DNA of 48,918 bases, from positions 1-48,918 of the forward strand of contig JAUXUK010000037.1 in the NCBI GenBank assembly GCA_030680805.1. The letters run 5' to 3'. The stretch's first letter is position 1. Each line of letters opens with the position of its first letter. Origin of the DNA: Sulfuritalea sp. (GTDB taxonomy: Bacteria > Pseudomonadota > Gammaproteobacteria > Burkholderiales > Rhodocyclaceae). The notes below the pieces were generated by a model. It was not told the origin of the DNA, did not search any database, and saw only the letters and a program-made list of their open reading frames with translations. This document shows, piece by piece, positions 8,796 to 16,800 of this stretch. The translations under genes and the position numbers were made by a program.

Positions 8796-10007
8796 ATGCG
8801 TTCGGTTGATGTCGTCATCGTCGGCGCCAGCCTGGCCGCCGCCGCCGCCGCCAAGCGGACGGTCGACGCCGGGCTGGAGACCATTGTGCTCGAGCGCAAG
8901 GAATTGCCGCGCCACAAGATTTGCAGCGGGATCCTCTCGCCGCGTGGACACCGCTTCCTGCTGGAGAACTTCGGCCCGCTGCCGCGCGAGACCCTGCACG
9001 AGCCGACCTCGTGCCGCGGCGTCACCTTCCATTTCCCGAGCATGGTTTCCATGCCGATGGATTTCTTCCACGGCACCACGCCGCACCTGCATCGCAAGTA
9101 TTCCGACCACTGGGCGATCCAGCGCAGCGGCGCCGAGGTGCACGACCAGACCTCCTTCGCCGGCCTGGAAGAGAAGGGCGACCATGTGCTGGTACACGCC
9201 AGGAAGCACGGCGAGCCGGTCGAGTACCGCGCGCGCCAGGTGATCGGCGCCGACGGCCCGAGCTCGCTGGTGGTGCGCGCCGTGTATCCCGACTACACCA
9301 AGCAGATACCGTGGTTCTTCGTCGGCCAGAAATTCCACGAGATCATCGATTGCCCCTTGAGCGCCGACTATTTCCATTTCTGGTTCCATCCCGGGCTTGG
9401 CCACTACACCTGGAGCCATGCGCGCGACGGCCGGCAGATCGTCGGCGTCGGCTTCAAGCGCGGCGACAACTTCGCGAAGAAGCATGAAGTGGTGCAGAAC
9501 TACCTCGAAGAAAAGCACGGCGTGCGCCTCAAGCCGGCCGACGACGACCACGAAGGCTGCGCCGAGAACTTCGGCCCCTCGCTGATCAATCGCTACGTCT
9601 TCGGCAAGGGCAACGTGCTCGTTACCGGGCAGGCCGCCGGTTTCCTCAACATGATCGGCGAAGGCATGAGCTGTGCGCTGCATTCCGGCGCGATTTCCGG
9701 CGAGGCCATCGTCGAAGCGCGCTTGCGCAACCGGCCGGTGCAGGAGATGTATCGGCGCATGATCGCCTCCGAGGTGCGCCGCTGCAGCGACCAGTGGAAC
9801 CCGCTGAAAATCGCTTTCGACAAGCCGCACGAAGCGGATTTCCCCGAGGCCTTGATGGCCTTGAGCTGGCGCGACCGGGCCAAGGTCTTGCGCGACATGT
9901 GGCGCTTCGTCGTGCTGTTCAAGGAATTCAAGTGGGGCCGGCAGATCGCCAGCGCGGCCCTGCAGCGTCCGCTTGTCGGCGGCTATTCCGCGCAGCGCTG
10001 GCTGTAG
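8796..10007 (+). CDS. geranylgeranyl-reductase-like FAD oxidoreductase
   Basis: 403 residues. The N-terminal dinucleotide fold is VVIVGASLAAAAAAK, followed by LERK. The second FAD motif is VIGADGPSS and the third VLVTGQAAGFLNMIGEG. This order is that of the geranylgeranyl reductase/p-hydroxybenzoate hydroxylase superfamily, whose members saturate isoprenoid double bonds with ferredoxin or NADPH electrons, or hydroxylate aromatics. AAAGGAA lies before the ATG. Cotranscription with an Fe-S protein favours a reductase over an oxygenase. The last codons (LVGGYSAQRWL) recur in a relic at 12665-12700. Confidence 0.82.
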   Translation: MRSVDVVIVGASLAAAAAAKRTVDAGLETIVLERKELPRHKICSGILSPRGHRFLLENFGPLPRETLHEPTSCRGVTFHFPSMVSMPMDFFHGTTPHLHRKYSDHWAIQRSGAEVHDQTSFAGLEEKGDHVLVHARKHGEPVEYRARQVIGADGPSSLVVRAVYPDYTKQIPWFFVGQKFHEIIDCPLSADYFHFWFHPGLGHYTWSHARDGRQIVGVGFKRGDNFAKKHEVVQNYLEEKHGVRLKPADDDHEGCAENFGPSLINRYVFGKGNVLVTGQAAGFLNMIGEGMSCALHSGAISGEAIVEARLRNRPVQEMYRRMIASEVRRCSDQWNPLKIAFDKPHEADFPEALMALSWRDRAKVLRDMWRFVVLFKEFKWGRQIASAALQRPLVGGYSAQRWL

Positions 10008-10028
10008 TCACGCCTTGCTCTGCACTAC

Positions 10029-12290
10029 CTACGGGGCGCCGCCAGCGCCGACTTTTTGCCGGACAGCGCTGGCCGTCAGAAACTCTTCAAACCTCGCCAG
10101 CGGCATGGGCTTGCCGTACAGATAGCCCTGGTAGGCATGGCAGCCATGGAGTTGCAGGAACTCTCGTTGCCCTTCGGTTTCGACGCCCTCGGCAATCACG
10201 TCGAGCGCAAGGCTCCGGCCCATGGTGATAATGGTTTTTACGATAATTCCGTCATTGATGTTGTCGGGCAGATTGAGCACAAACGAGCGATCGATCTTGA
10301 GCTGGTCGAGGGGCAACTGGGTCAGGTAAGCCAGCGAGGAATGGCCGGTGCCGAAGTCATCCATCGAGAAGCTCACACCCAGGGTCTTCAGCACGCACAT
10401 TTTTTCGATGGTGTCCTCGACATTGTCCAGCACCAGGCTTTCCGTCAGTTCGATTTTCAGGCGTGCCGGATTGGCGCCGCTGGCGTCGAGTACGGCCGTG
10501 ACCTGATCGGCAAAGTCGGCCTGCTTGAATTGACGGGCGCTGACATTGACCGCCAGCACCAGCTCGCGGGTGCTGTCTTGGGCTGACCAGGCCTTGAGTT
10601 GCGCGCAGGCGGCTTCCAGCACCCACAGGCCGATCGGCAGGATCAGCCCGGATTCCTCCGCCAGTGGAATGAAGTCGCCCGGCGCGATCAGGCCGCGTTG
10701 AGGATGCAGCCAGCGCAGCAGGGTCTCGGCGCCGATAACGCGGCCCGTATCGTCGATTTGCGGCTGGTAGTAAAGCTGCAACTGGTGTTGCTGGACCGCC
10801 TTGCGCAGTTCGGTTTCCAGCGCGCTGCGTTCGTCGAGTCTGGCCTGCATTGTCGGGTCGAAGAAACGCAGCGTATTGCGCCCGGCGGTCTTGGCGTGAT
10901 ACATGGCAATGTCGCCGTGTTTGAGCAGGTCTTCGACCGTCTCCCGCAAATGAAACAGGCCGATGCCGATGCTCGCGGTGCAGTGCAAGTCATGGCCATT
11001 GACCTGGAAGGGCTGGCTGATCGACGCGCCCAGCTTTTCACCGATCTGCTTGGCCAGGGCGGCGGCCTCGTCGGCATCCTTGCTGAGCTCTTCGAGCAGC
11101 ACCACGAATTCGTCGCCACCCAGGCGCGCCACCGTATCGCTTTCGCGTACCCCGAGCAGCAGGCGTTGCGTCACCTCGACCAGCAACTGGTCGCCGGTAT
11201 CGTGGCCGCGTGTGTCATTCAGCGTCTTGAAGTTGTCCAGATCGAGAAACAGGATCGCGCCAAACAGTTCGTGACGCGTGGTGGTGGCCAGCGCCTGAGC
11301 CAGGCGGTCCTGCAACAGGCGGCGGTTGGGCAACTGGGTCAGGGCGTCGTAGTGGGCCAGACGGTGAATCTGGGCATCCGCTTCACTGTTCAGGGTAATG
11401 TCGGAAAAGGTGCTGACGTAGTGGCTGATTTGGCCGTCGGCGGCGGTCACGGCGGTGATGGTCAGCCATTCGGCATAGACCCGGCCGCTCTTGCGCCGGT
11501 TCCAGATCTGGCCCTGCCAGTAACCCTTGTCGGTGATGGTGGCCCACATCTGCTGGTAGAACTCCGGCGGGTGGCGTCCCGAACTGAGCAGGTTGGGTGT
11601 CTTGCCGACGGCTTCCGCCGCGCTATAGCCGGTCAGGCGCGTGAAGGCCTGGTTGACCCGGAGGATCAGCCCTTGCGGATCGGTCACCATCATTCCCGAC
11701 TGCGACTCGAAGGCGATCGCGGCGATGCGCAACTCATCCTCGTCGCGTTTGCGCTCGGTGATGTCGGCGACGCTGACCACACGGAATTCCAGGTCCTCCA
11801 TGCGCATGCTGCCGATGCCGATTTCGGCGGGGAACGGGCTGCCATCGCGGCGTCGGCCCTGCGACTCCGACCCCTGCCTCACGGCGCATGACGGCAGCGT
11901 GTCCAGTGGCCGCGCCGGGTGGCCGCTATGCTCGGCGGGCGGCCGGTCTGGCAGAAAGGCCTCCACGCCGAGCCCGGTCATTTCGCCGGGCCGGAAGCCG
12001 AACACTTCATTGGCGCAGGCGTTGGCGCGAACCACACGATCTTGCGCATCGACCACCAGCATGGCCTCGGGAACGGTATCGAGAATCAGCGTGGCCCAGG
12101 CATCGCTCTGCCGCAGCGTGGCGGCGTCCTTGCGCAGTTGCGCGTTCTCCGTTCGCAGCTGGTGGAGTTCGTCGAGGATTTCCGCTGCCGGGCGCGCTGC
12201 CTCGTCCGTCGCCGGATCGGCACGCGGCGACCGCGCCGTTTGCGGCGAGCGTGTCATGGCACGGCTTTTCTTAGTCGCCCGGTCGTTCAT
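10029..12290 (-). CDS. PAS-PAS-GGDEF-EAL c-di-GMP signalling protein
   Basis: 753 residues, no membrane segment. A short coiled coil (LHQLRTENAQLRKDA) is followed by two PAS domains (about 60-180 and 185-300) and a GGDEF domain with intact RLGGDEF near residue 391. The EAL domain has ETLLRW for EALLRW, DDFGTG and KIDRSF. The key Glu and Asp residues are kept, so both cyclase and phosphodiesterase activity are possible; which dominates is unknown. The ATG at 12290 is preferred to an in-frame TTG at 12302; neither has a good ribosome binding site. The C-terminal codons (KVGAGGAP) come from the dispersed repeat at 10041. Its promoter and leader resemble those of the GGDEF-EAL gene at 21290. Confidence 0.92.
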   Translation of the reverse strand: MNDRATKKSRAMTRSPQTARSPRADPATDEAARPAAEILDELHQLRTENAQLRKDAATLRQSDAWATLILDTVPEAMLVVDAQDRVVRANACANEVFGFRPGEMTGLGVEAFLPDRPPAEHSGHPARPLDTLPSCAVRQGSESQGRRRDGSPFPAEIGIGSMRMEDLEFRVVSVADITERKRDEDELRIAAIAFESQSGMMVTDPQGLILRVNQAFTRLTGYSAAEAVGKTPNLLSSGRHPPEFYQQMWATITDKGYWQGQIWNRRKSGRVYAEWLTITAVTAADGQISHYVSTFSDITLNSEADAQIHRLAHYDALTQLPNRRLLQDRLAQALATTTRHELFGAILFLDLDNFKTLNDTRGHDTGDQLLVEVTQRLLLGVRESDTVARLGGDEFVVLLEELSKDADEAAALAKQIGEKLGASISQPFQVNGHDLHCTASIGIGLFHLRETVEDLLKHGDIAMYHAKTAGRNTLRFFDPTMQARLDERSALETELRKAVQQHQLQLYYQPQIDDTGRVIGAETLLRWLHPQRGLIAPGDFIPLAEESGLILPIGLWVLEAACAQLKAWSAQDSTRELVLAVNVSARQFKQADFADQVTAVLDASGANPARLKIELTESLVLDNVEDTIEKMCVLKTLGVSFSMDDFGTGHSSLAYLTQLPLDQLKIDRSFVLNLPDNINDGIIVKTIITMGRSLALDVIAEGVETEGQREFLQLHGCHAYQGYLYGKPMPLARFEEFLTASAVRQKVGAGGAP
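10041..10056 (-). repeat. copy of the AAAAGTCGGCGCTGGC motif at a gene end
   Basis: Perfect 16-base copy forming the last codons (KVGAG) of the GGDEF-EAL gene, 12 bases before its stop. Confidence 0.75.
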
Positions 12291-12318
12291 GACCGATGAC
12301 AAGCTTGGGGAAACTTTC

Positions 12319-12485
12319 CATGCGTCGCTCCATGCTCCTGTTTGCGCATCGCACTCGTCAAGGCGTGTCTGGATTTCATAAGCGAGGCGGTTTTTTGGGC
12401 CCCGACAAGAAGCTGCTAGGGAATCAGCCGCTCGGTCTATAGCTTTCGATATATATTCAGGATAGCACGCAAATCATTCCTGCAA
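12319..12485 (-). promoter_or_regulatory. promoter and conserved leader of the first GGDEF-EAL gene
   Basis: TTGCAG (12485-12480) and TATCCT (12464-12459) resemble a sigma-70 promoter with 15-nt spacing. Two leader blocks follow: 12406-12371 (34 of 36 bases identical to 24937-24902) and 12354-12319 (28 of 36 identical to 24885-24850). The leader can form small hairpins such as GTGC-GAT-GCGC. Confidence 0.5.
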
Positions 12486-12572
12486 GATCAGTAATGCCAA
12501 TTAAACCAACAAGCTCATTACTGATTAGCCATAATGTTCAGCCATAAAGAGTCTCCCTAAGAAATAGGGACA

Positions 12573-12657
12573 GAAATAGGGGACAGACCACGGTTTTCGC
12601 AAATACTCGGCGCTGGCGACACGGCGGTTTGGCCAGAAAACCGTGGTCTCCTATTTC
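12573..12657. repeat. imperfect long palindrome (REP/BIME-like)
   Basis: The left arm (12573-12598, GAAATAGGGGACAGACC then ACGGTTTTC) pairs with the right arm (12636-12657), which lacks four bases. The loop contains CTCGGCGCTGGCGACACGG, a relative of the dispersed AAAAGTCGGCGCTGG motif in the opposite orientation. No gene lies in 12303-12725 besides this unit, the leader and the relic tail. Confidence 0.8.
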
Positions 12658-12664
12658 CGATGCC

Positions 12665-12700
12665 CTGATCGGCGGCTATTCGATGCAGCGCTGGTTGTAG
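12665..12700 (+). pseudogene. relic 3' end of a geranylgeranyl-reductase-like gene
   Basis: The 36 bases read L-I-G-G-Y-S-M-Q-R-W-L-stop, nearly the same as the last codons of the gene ending at 10007 (LVGGYSAQRWL). No upstream coding part remains. It sits between the palindrome and the MCP gene. Confidence 0.6.
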
Positions 12701-12725
12701 CCGCCACGCCGAATGCCGGACACCG

Positions 12726-14345
12726 TCACAGCCTGAACTGGCCGACCGCGGCGCGTGTCGCGGTGGCCATCTCGCCCAGATGCAGGGCGGAATTGGCGGC
12801 CTCGCGCGTGGCGGCGCTGTTTTCCTCGGACATGTGCGCGTTGCGTTCGACGTTCGCCGCGATTTCGTTGCTTGCCATGGTTTGTTCCCTGAGCGCGCTG
12901 GATATCTCGTTGACCGCCGCGATCACGCGCTGCGCGCTGTCGCTGATGCCCTGGATCGAGGCGCTTGCGCGCTGCGCCATGTCGACGCCGTGGCCGACCC
13001 GGCTTACCGCCAGATTCATGGTGCCCACCGCGCTTTGCGCTCCGGTTTGAACCTCGTCGATCATCCCGCTGATTTCGGTGGTGGCCTTGGCCGTGCGTTC
13101 CGCGAGCTTTCTCACTTCATCGGCCACCACCGCGAAACCCCGTCCCTGCTCGCCGGCGCGCGCTGCCTCGATGGCCGCGTTCAGCGCCAGCAGGTTAGTC
13201 TGGTCGGCGACATCCTTGATCACCTGGACGATGTTTGAAATCCTCTGGGAACTGTCGCCCATCCGCTGGATGATTGCCGCGGCCTCGCCGACGGTCTGCG
13301 CAATCTGCTGCAAATCCGCCACCGTGTCCTGGATGATCCGGTTTCCCTCCTGCGACATCGTCCCGGTTTCGGTCGTGACCTGATTGGCCTCCCTGGCGCT
13401 GTCGGCAACATGGCTGATGCTCACGGTCATTTCTTCCACGGCCGCGGCCATCGCGGCGGCGGCCTCGGATTGAGCTTCCGTGGCGCCGGCCATCTGCGCG
13501 GAAGTGGACGCCAGTTGCTGCGAGGTTGCGGCGACGCCTTCGGCGTTTTCCTGCAGGCTGGCCACCATCTTGCGCAAGCCGGCCTGCATGCGCCGGGTTG
13601 CCGCCATCAGGCTGTGCTGGTCACCCTCACGAACCTTGATCTCGGACGTGAGGTCGCCGGCCGCAATCCGTTCGACGACTGCCTTGGCCTGGTCCGGCTC
13701 GCCTCCGAGCGGGCCGGTAACCGAGCGAATGATCCAGGTCGCGGTGAGGGCCGCGGCGACTGCCGAAAAGGCGAGAAAGGCAAGAAGCTGAATCCGCGCC
13801 GAGTCGTACTGGGCGCGCCCGGCTTCGGCGGTTTCCTCGAGGATCCTGCCCTGGAGGACGATCAGGGCATTTACCGACTCCAGCAGGGCATCGAGCGCCG
13901 GTGCCACCTCGCTCGCCAGTACCCGGGATGCCTCGGTCCCCTTGTTCGCTTCGAGCAAGCTGCCGGCGCTGGAGAACGCAGCGACATAGACCTTGCGCTT
14001 CTCCCGGATCTGCTGCAGCGCCGCCTTGCCTTCCGGTTTGTAGAGCATCTTTTCAAGCGCGTCGAGCTTGGTCGAGATGGCCTGGACGTTGGCGGCGATT
14101 CTCTTCTGCGCCGGTGCGCGATCCGCCACATGAAACAGCAGGAAGGTTTCGCGCGCATTGGCGTTCATCAGATCGATGACGTCATTGGCGATGACGGTCT
14201 TCTGCCAATCCCGGGTGACGATGCGCTCCATCATGTCGTTCACCGAGTCCAGCCGCCAGAGGCCGAGGACAACCGAACTCAGCAACATCATGAAGAACAC
14301 GCCGAAGCCGAGCGCCAGTCGCTTGGCAGTAGTCAGATTTCCCAT
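12726..14345 (-). CDS. methyl-accepting chemotaxis protein
   Basis: 539 residues. Two membrane helices (about 10-32 and 188-208) enclose a four-helix-bundle type periplasmic sensor, followed by a HAMP-like linker. The signalling tip is conserved ([20 protein letters not shown], then [14 protein letters not shown] near residue 400). The 36-heptad-like C-terminus has no CheB/CheR-tethering pentapeptide. It would signal to CheA/CheW encoded elsewhere. It follows the REC protein by 6 nt and so is cotranscribed with the REC and HD-GYP genes. The ligand is unknown. Confidence 0.93.
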   Translation of the reverse strand: MGNLTTAKRLALGFGVFFMMLLSSVVLGLWRLDSVNDMMERIVTRDWQKTVIANDVIDLMNANARETFLLFHVADRAPAQKRIAANVQAISTKLDALEKMLYKPEGKAALQQIREKRKVYVAAFSSAGSLLEANKGTEASRVLASEVAPALDALLESVNALIVLQGRILEETAEAGRAQYDSARIQLLAFLAFSAVAAALTATWIIRSVTGPLGGEPDQAKAVVERIAAGDLTSEIKVREGDQHSLMAATRRMQAGLRKMVASLQENAEGVAATSQQLASTSAQMAGATEAQSEAAAAMAAAVEEMTVSISHVADSAREANQVTTETGTMSQEGNRIIQDTVADLQQIAQTVGEAAAIIQRMGDSSQRISNIVQVIKDVADQTNLLALNAAIEAARAGEQGRGFAVVADEVRKLAERTAKATTEISGMIDEVQTGAQSAVGTMNLAVSRVGHGVDMAQRASASIQGISDSAQRVIAAVNEISSALREQTMASNEIAANVERNAHMSEENSAATREAANSALHLGEMATATRAAVGQFRL

Positions 14346-14351
14346 TTCAAG

Positions 14352-15494
14352 CTACTCCTTTCTTTCGAGGCCGGGTGCCAGTTGCCCCAGTCGCTCGCTC
14401 AAGTCCTGCAAAACGATATCCGTCTCTTCGCTGTTGTCGAGCAGTTCCTGCTGCTGCTTCATGACCTCGCTCACCAGGTCCGACACCTTGTGTTCCTGGT
14501 TTTCGGTCAAGCCCATGTGCACGAAGGCGTTCACCAGTTTCTGTTCGACGACGATCATCAGATTGTTGGCGGCCGCGCGCTTGGTTTGATTGGCCTGCCG
14601 CAGCGCCTCGGCCGAGCCGCGCACGCGGTCCAGCGTGGCCAGGATGCCGGCCTGGTTACGGCTGTTGAGTTCCAGCGCCTCCAGCGATTGCAGCTTGGAT
14701 TCGGCGCCTTTCGCGGCGATCGAAAGGTTGTCGCGCAGCCGGCCGCAGTAGTCCGGGTTGTCCAGCGGCAGGTTGCTCACCATCAGCGTGACGCGCTCGA
14801 AGTTGTGCACGCTGCGGTTGCGGAAGTCGAAAATCCGGTCCAGCCCGCTGACATGGTTCATCACCGAAACTTCCAGCGGCAGGTTGGCGCCGGAAGCGCT
14901 GAGGGTCAATGAGCGCCCCGCGATGCGGGTCTGCACCACGCCTTCGAGCCGATAGCGCTGCAACAGTTCGAGCAGCCCGGCGGCAATGTCCTGTTCGGTT
15001 TCCCAGGCCACCAGCTGGCACATGAAATTGAGGGCGATGCCGGCCTCCTCCATGGTGGACATCACCATGAAGGAAAACTTCTGCGCGTCCTTCGCCTGCT
15101 GTTCCAGCGCCAGGCGGCCTTGCACGATCTGCTTCGCCACCATGACCTTGCGCAGCACTTCCTCCACCTCGAAGGGCTTGACGATGAAGTCCTCGCCGCC
15201 GGCATCGTAGCCCTTGACCCTGGCGTCGATCGAATCCTGGCCGGAAACGAAGGTAACCGGAATGTGGGCGAAGTTCTCGTCGTCCTTGAGCTGGCGGCAG
15301 AAGGCATAGCCGTCCATGCCGGGCATCCGCACGTCGAGCAGGAACATGTCCGGCTTGACCGTCTCCAGCCGCGGTGCGCAGGCCTCGACGCTGTCGAAGG
15401 TTTCCACCTCGCACTCGGGATCGAGAATCCTGTGAATGATGTCGAGGACGAAGGGATCGTCGTCGACCGCAAATACCCGGAATGTTTCACTCAT
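14352..15494 (-). CDS. response regulator with uncharacterised C-terminal region
   Basis: 380 residues. Residues 5-122 are a receiver domain with the acidic pair DDD, the phosphoacceptor in LLDVRMPGMDG and the Lys of VKPF. The C-terminal 250 residues have no recognisable DNA-binding, GGDEF or HD motifs. They begin with a coiled coil, then a mixed alpha/beta stretch and a long helical tail. The start overlaps the stop of the HD-GYP gene by 8 nt, so the two receivers are made together. It may act as a phosphate sink or adaptor to the MCP downstream; that role is inference. Confidence 0.85.
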   Translation of the reverse strand: MSETFRVFAVDDDPFVLDIIHRILDPECEVETFDSVEACAPRLETVKPDMFLLDVRMPGMDGYAFCRQLKDDENFAHIPVTFVSGQDSIDARVKGYDAGGEDFIVKPFEVEEVLRKVMVAKQIVQGRLALEQQAKDAQKFSFMVMSTMEEAGIALNFMCQLVAWETEQDIAAGLLELLQRYRLEGVVQTRIAGRSLTLSASGANLPLEVSVMNHVSGLDRIFDFRNRSVHNFERVTLMVSNLPLDNPDYCGRLRDNLSIAAKGAESKLQSLEALELNSRNQAGILATLDRVRGSAEALRQANQTKRAAANNLMIVVEQKLVNAFVHMGLTENQEHKVSDLVSEVMKQQQELLDNSEETDIVLQDLSERLGQLAPGLERKE

Positions 15495-16632
15495 TTGGCG
15501 TTTCCTCGTCGGCGTCGTCGCTGAATCTCGATGCGATGTAACGGAACTCGTCGGGGCTTTCCAGAAAGCAATCGACCAGCGATGGATCGAAATGCGTGCC
15601 GCGCCCTTCGCCGATCATGGCGACGGCGTCGGCGTGGGTCCAGGCAGGTTTGTAGACGCGCTTGCTGATCAGCGCGTCGTACACATCGGCCAGCGCCATC
15701 AGCCGGGCCGAGAGCGGAATCGCCTCGCCGCGGAGGCCCTGCGGATAGCCGCCGCCGTCCCAGCGCTCGTGATGGCCGTAGGCAATCTCCTTGGCGACGC
15801 TCAGAAACGACCCTTCTGCACCCAAGCGCGTTTCCGCGTCGCGCAGCGCATCGCGCCCGATGGCCGGGTGGCGCTTCATCGCAGCGAACTCGTCGGCGGT
15901 GAGCTTGCCCGGCTTCATCAGGATGTGATCGGGTATCCCCACCTTGCCGATGTCGTGCAGGGGCGCCGATTTCCAGATCATGGTCCAGTGTTCTTCGGAG
16001 ACGGTGGTCCGGTAGCGCTCCAGCGGCGCCAGCCTCTGGGTCATCACCTGCACGTAGGCGCGGGTGCGATGGATGTGGTTGCCGGTTTCGTTGTCGCGCG
16101 TTTCCGCAATCGAACCGAGCGCGACGATGGTGAGATCCTGGCTGAGCTGCAGGTCCGTGGTGCGGGCCTGCAGTTCCTGTGTTCTCGCTTCGAGATCGCG
16201 CGTGCGCTTGCTGACCAGGCTTTCCAGGTGCGCGTTCTGGTCGCGCAGCAGGTCGCCGGCTTCGCGCAAACGCAGATGGGTGCGCACGCGGGCCAGCAGG
16301 ATCGGCGGCGCCACCGGCTTGCTGACGTAGTCCACGGCGCCGAGTTCGAGTCCGCGCGTGATGTTGTCCACGTCGGAATGGCTGGACAGGAACATCACCG
16401 GAATCGCGGCCGTCCGCGGGTCCTTCTTCAATTGGATGCAGACGTCGTAACCGGTCATGTCGGGCAGCTTGACATCGAGCAGGATCAGGTCGGGCAGGGG
16501 CTGCAGGTGCGCCAGTTCCAGCGCCTTGCGGCCGAGGGTGGCGATGCGCATCTGGTAGTGCGGCCGCAACGCCTCCTTGAGCACGCCGAGTACGGCGGGA
16601 TCGTCATCGACCAGCAGAATCAGCTTTTCCAT
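15487..16632 (-). CDS. HD-GYP response regulator (RpfG-like c-di-GMP phosphodiesterase)
   Basis: 381 residues. An N-terminal receiver (DDDPAVL, LLDVKLPDMTG, SKPV) is joined by a coiled coil (SKRTRDLEARTQELQART) to an HD-GYP domain. The metal-binding pair is in LHDIGKVG near residue 224. HHERWDGGGYPQGL carries the GYP signature. The family hydrolyses c-di-GMP to pGpG or GMP. It lies downstream of the hybrid kinase, which is its likely phosphodonor. A composite element (16636-16800) separates the two, and no ribosome binding site remains next to the ATG at 16632. Confidence 0.93.
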   Translation of the reverse strand: MEKLILLVDDDPAVLGVLKEALRPHYQMRIATLGRKALELAHLQPLPDLILLDVKLPDMTGYDVCIQLKKDPRTAAIPVMFLSSHSDVDNITRGLELGAVDYVSKPVAPPILLARVRTHLRLREAGDLLRDQNAHLESLVSKRTRDLEARTQELQARTTDLQLSQDLTIVALGSIAETRDNETGNHIHRTRAYVQVMTQRLAPLERYRTTVSEEHWTMIWKSAPLHDIGKVGIPDHILMKPGKLTADEFAAMKRHPAIGRDALRDAETRLGAEGSFLSVAKEIAYGHHERWDGGGYPQGLRGEAIPLSARLMALADVYDALISKRVYKPAWTHADAVAMIGEGRGTHFDPSLVDCFLESPDEFRYIASRFSDDADEETPNE

Positions 16633-16635
16633 GGT

Positions 16636-16800
16636 CTAGTGCAGTGTTGCATTCTTGACGAAACACTGAAAAGGCACCCGTCGTTCCCGCGAAAGCGGGA
16701 ACCCAGTGCTTTTGCCCACGAAACGCCGCTGGATTCCCGCTTTCGCGGGAATGACGAAACTTGGTTCATAAGTCGCCCTTTGCCTGCAACACTGCACTAG
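16636..16800. mobile_element. MITE-like composite element with terminal inverted repeats
   Basis: The ends CTAGTGCAGTGTTGCA (16636-16651) and TGCAACACTGCACTAG (16785-16800) are perfect 16-bp inverted repeats. Inside are two inverted copies of the TTCCCGCGAAAGCGGGAA palindrome facing each other. No coding capacity. The right end provides the stop codon of the hybrid kinase. A CTAG or TA target duplication is likely, but palindromic ends hide it. Confidence 0.8.
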
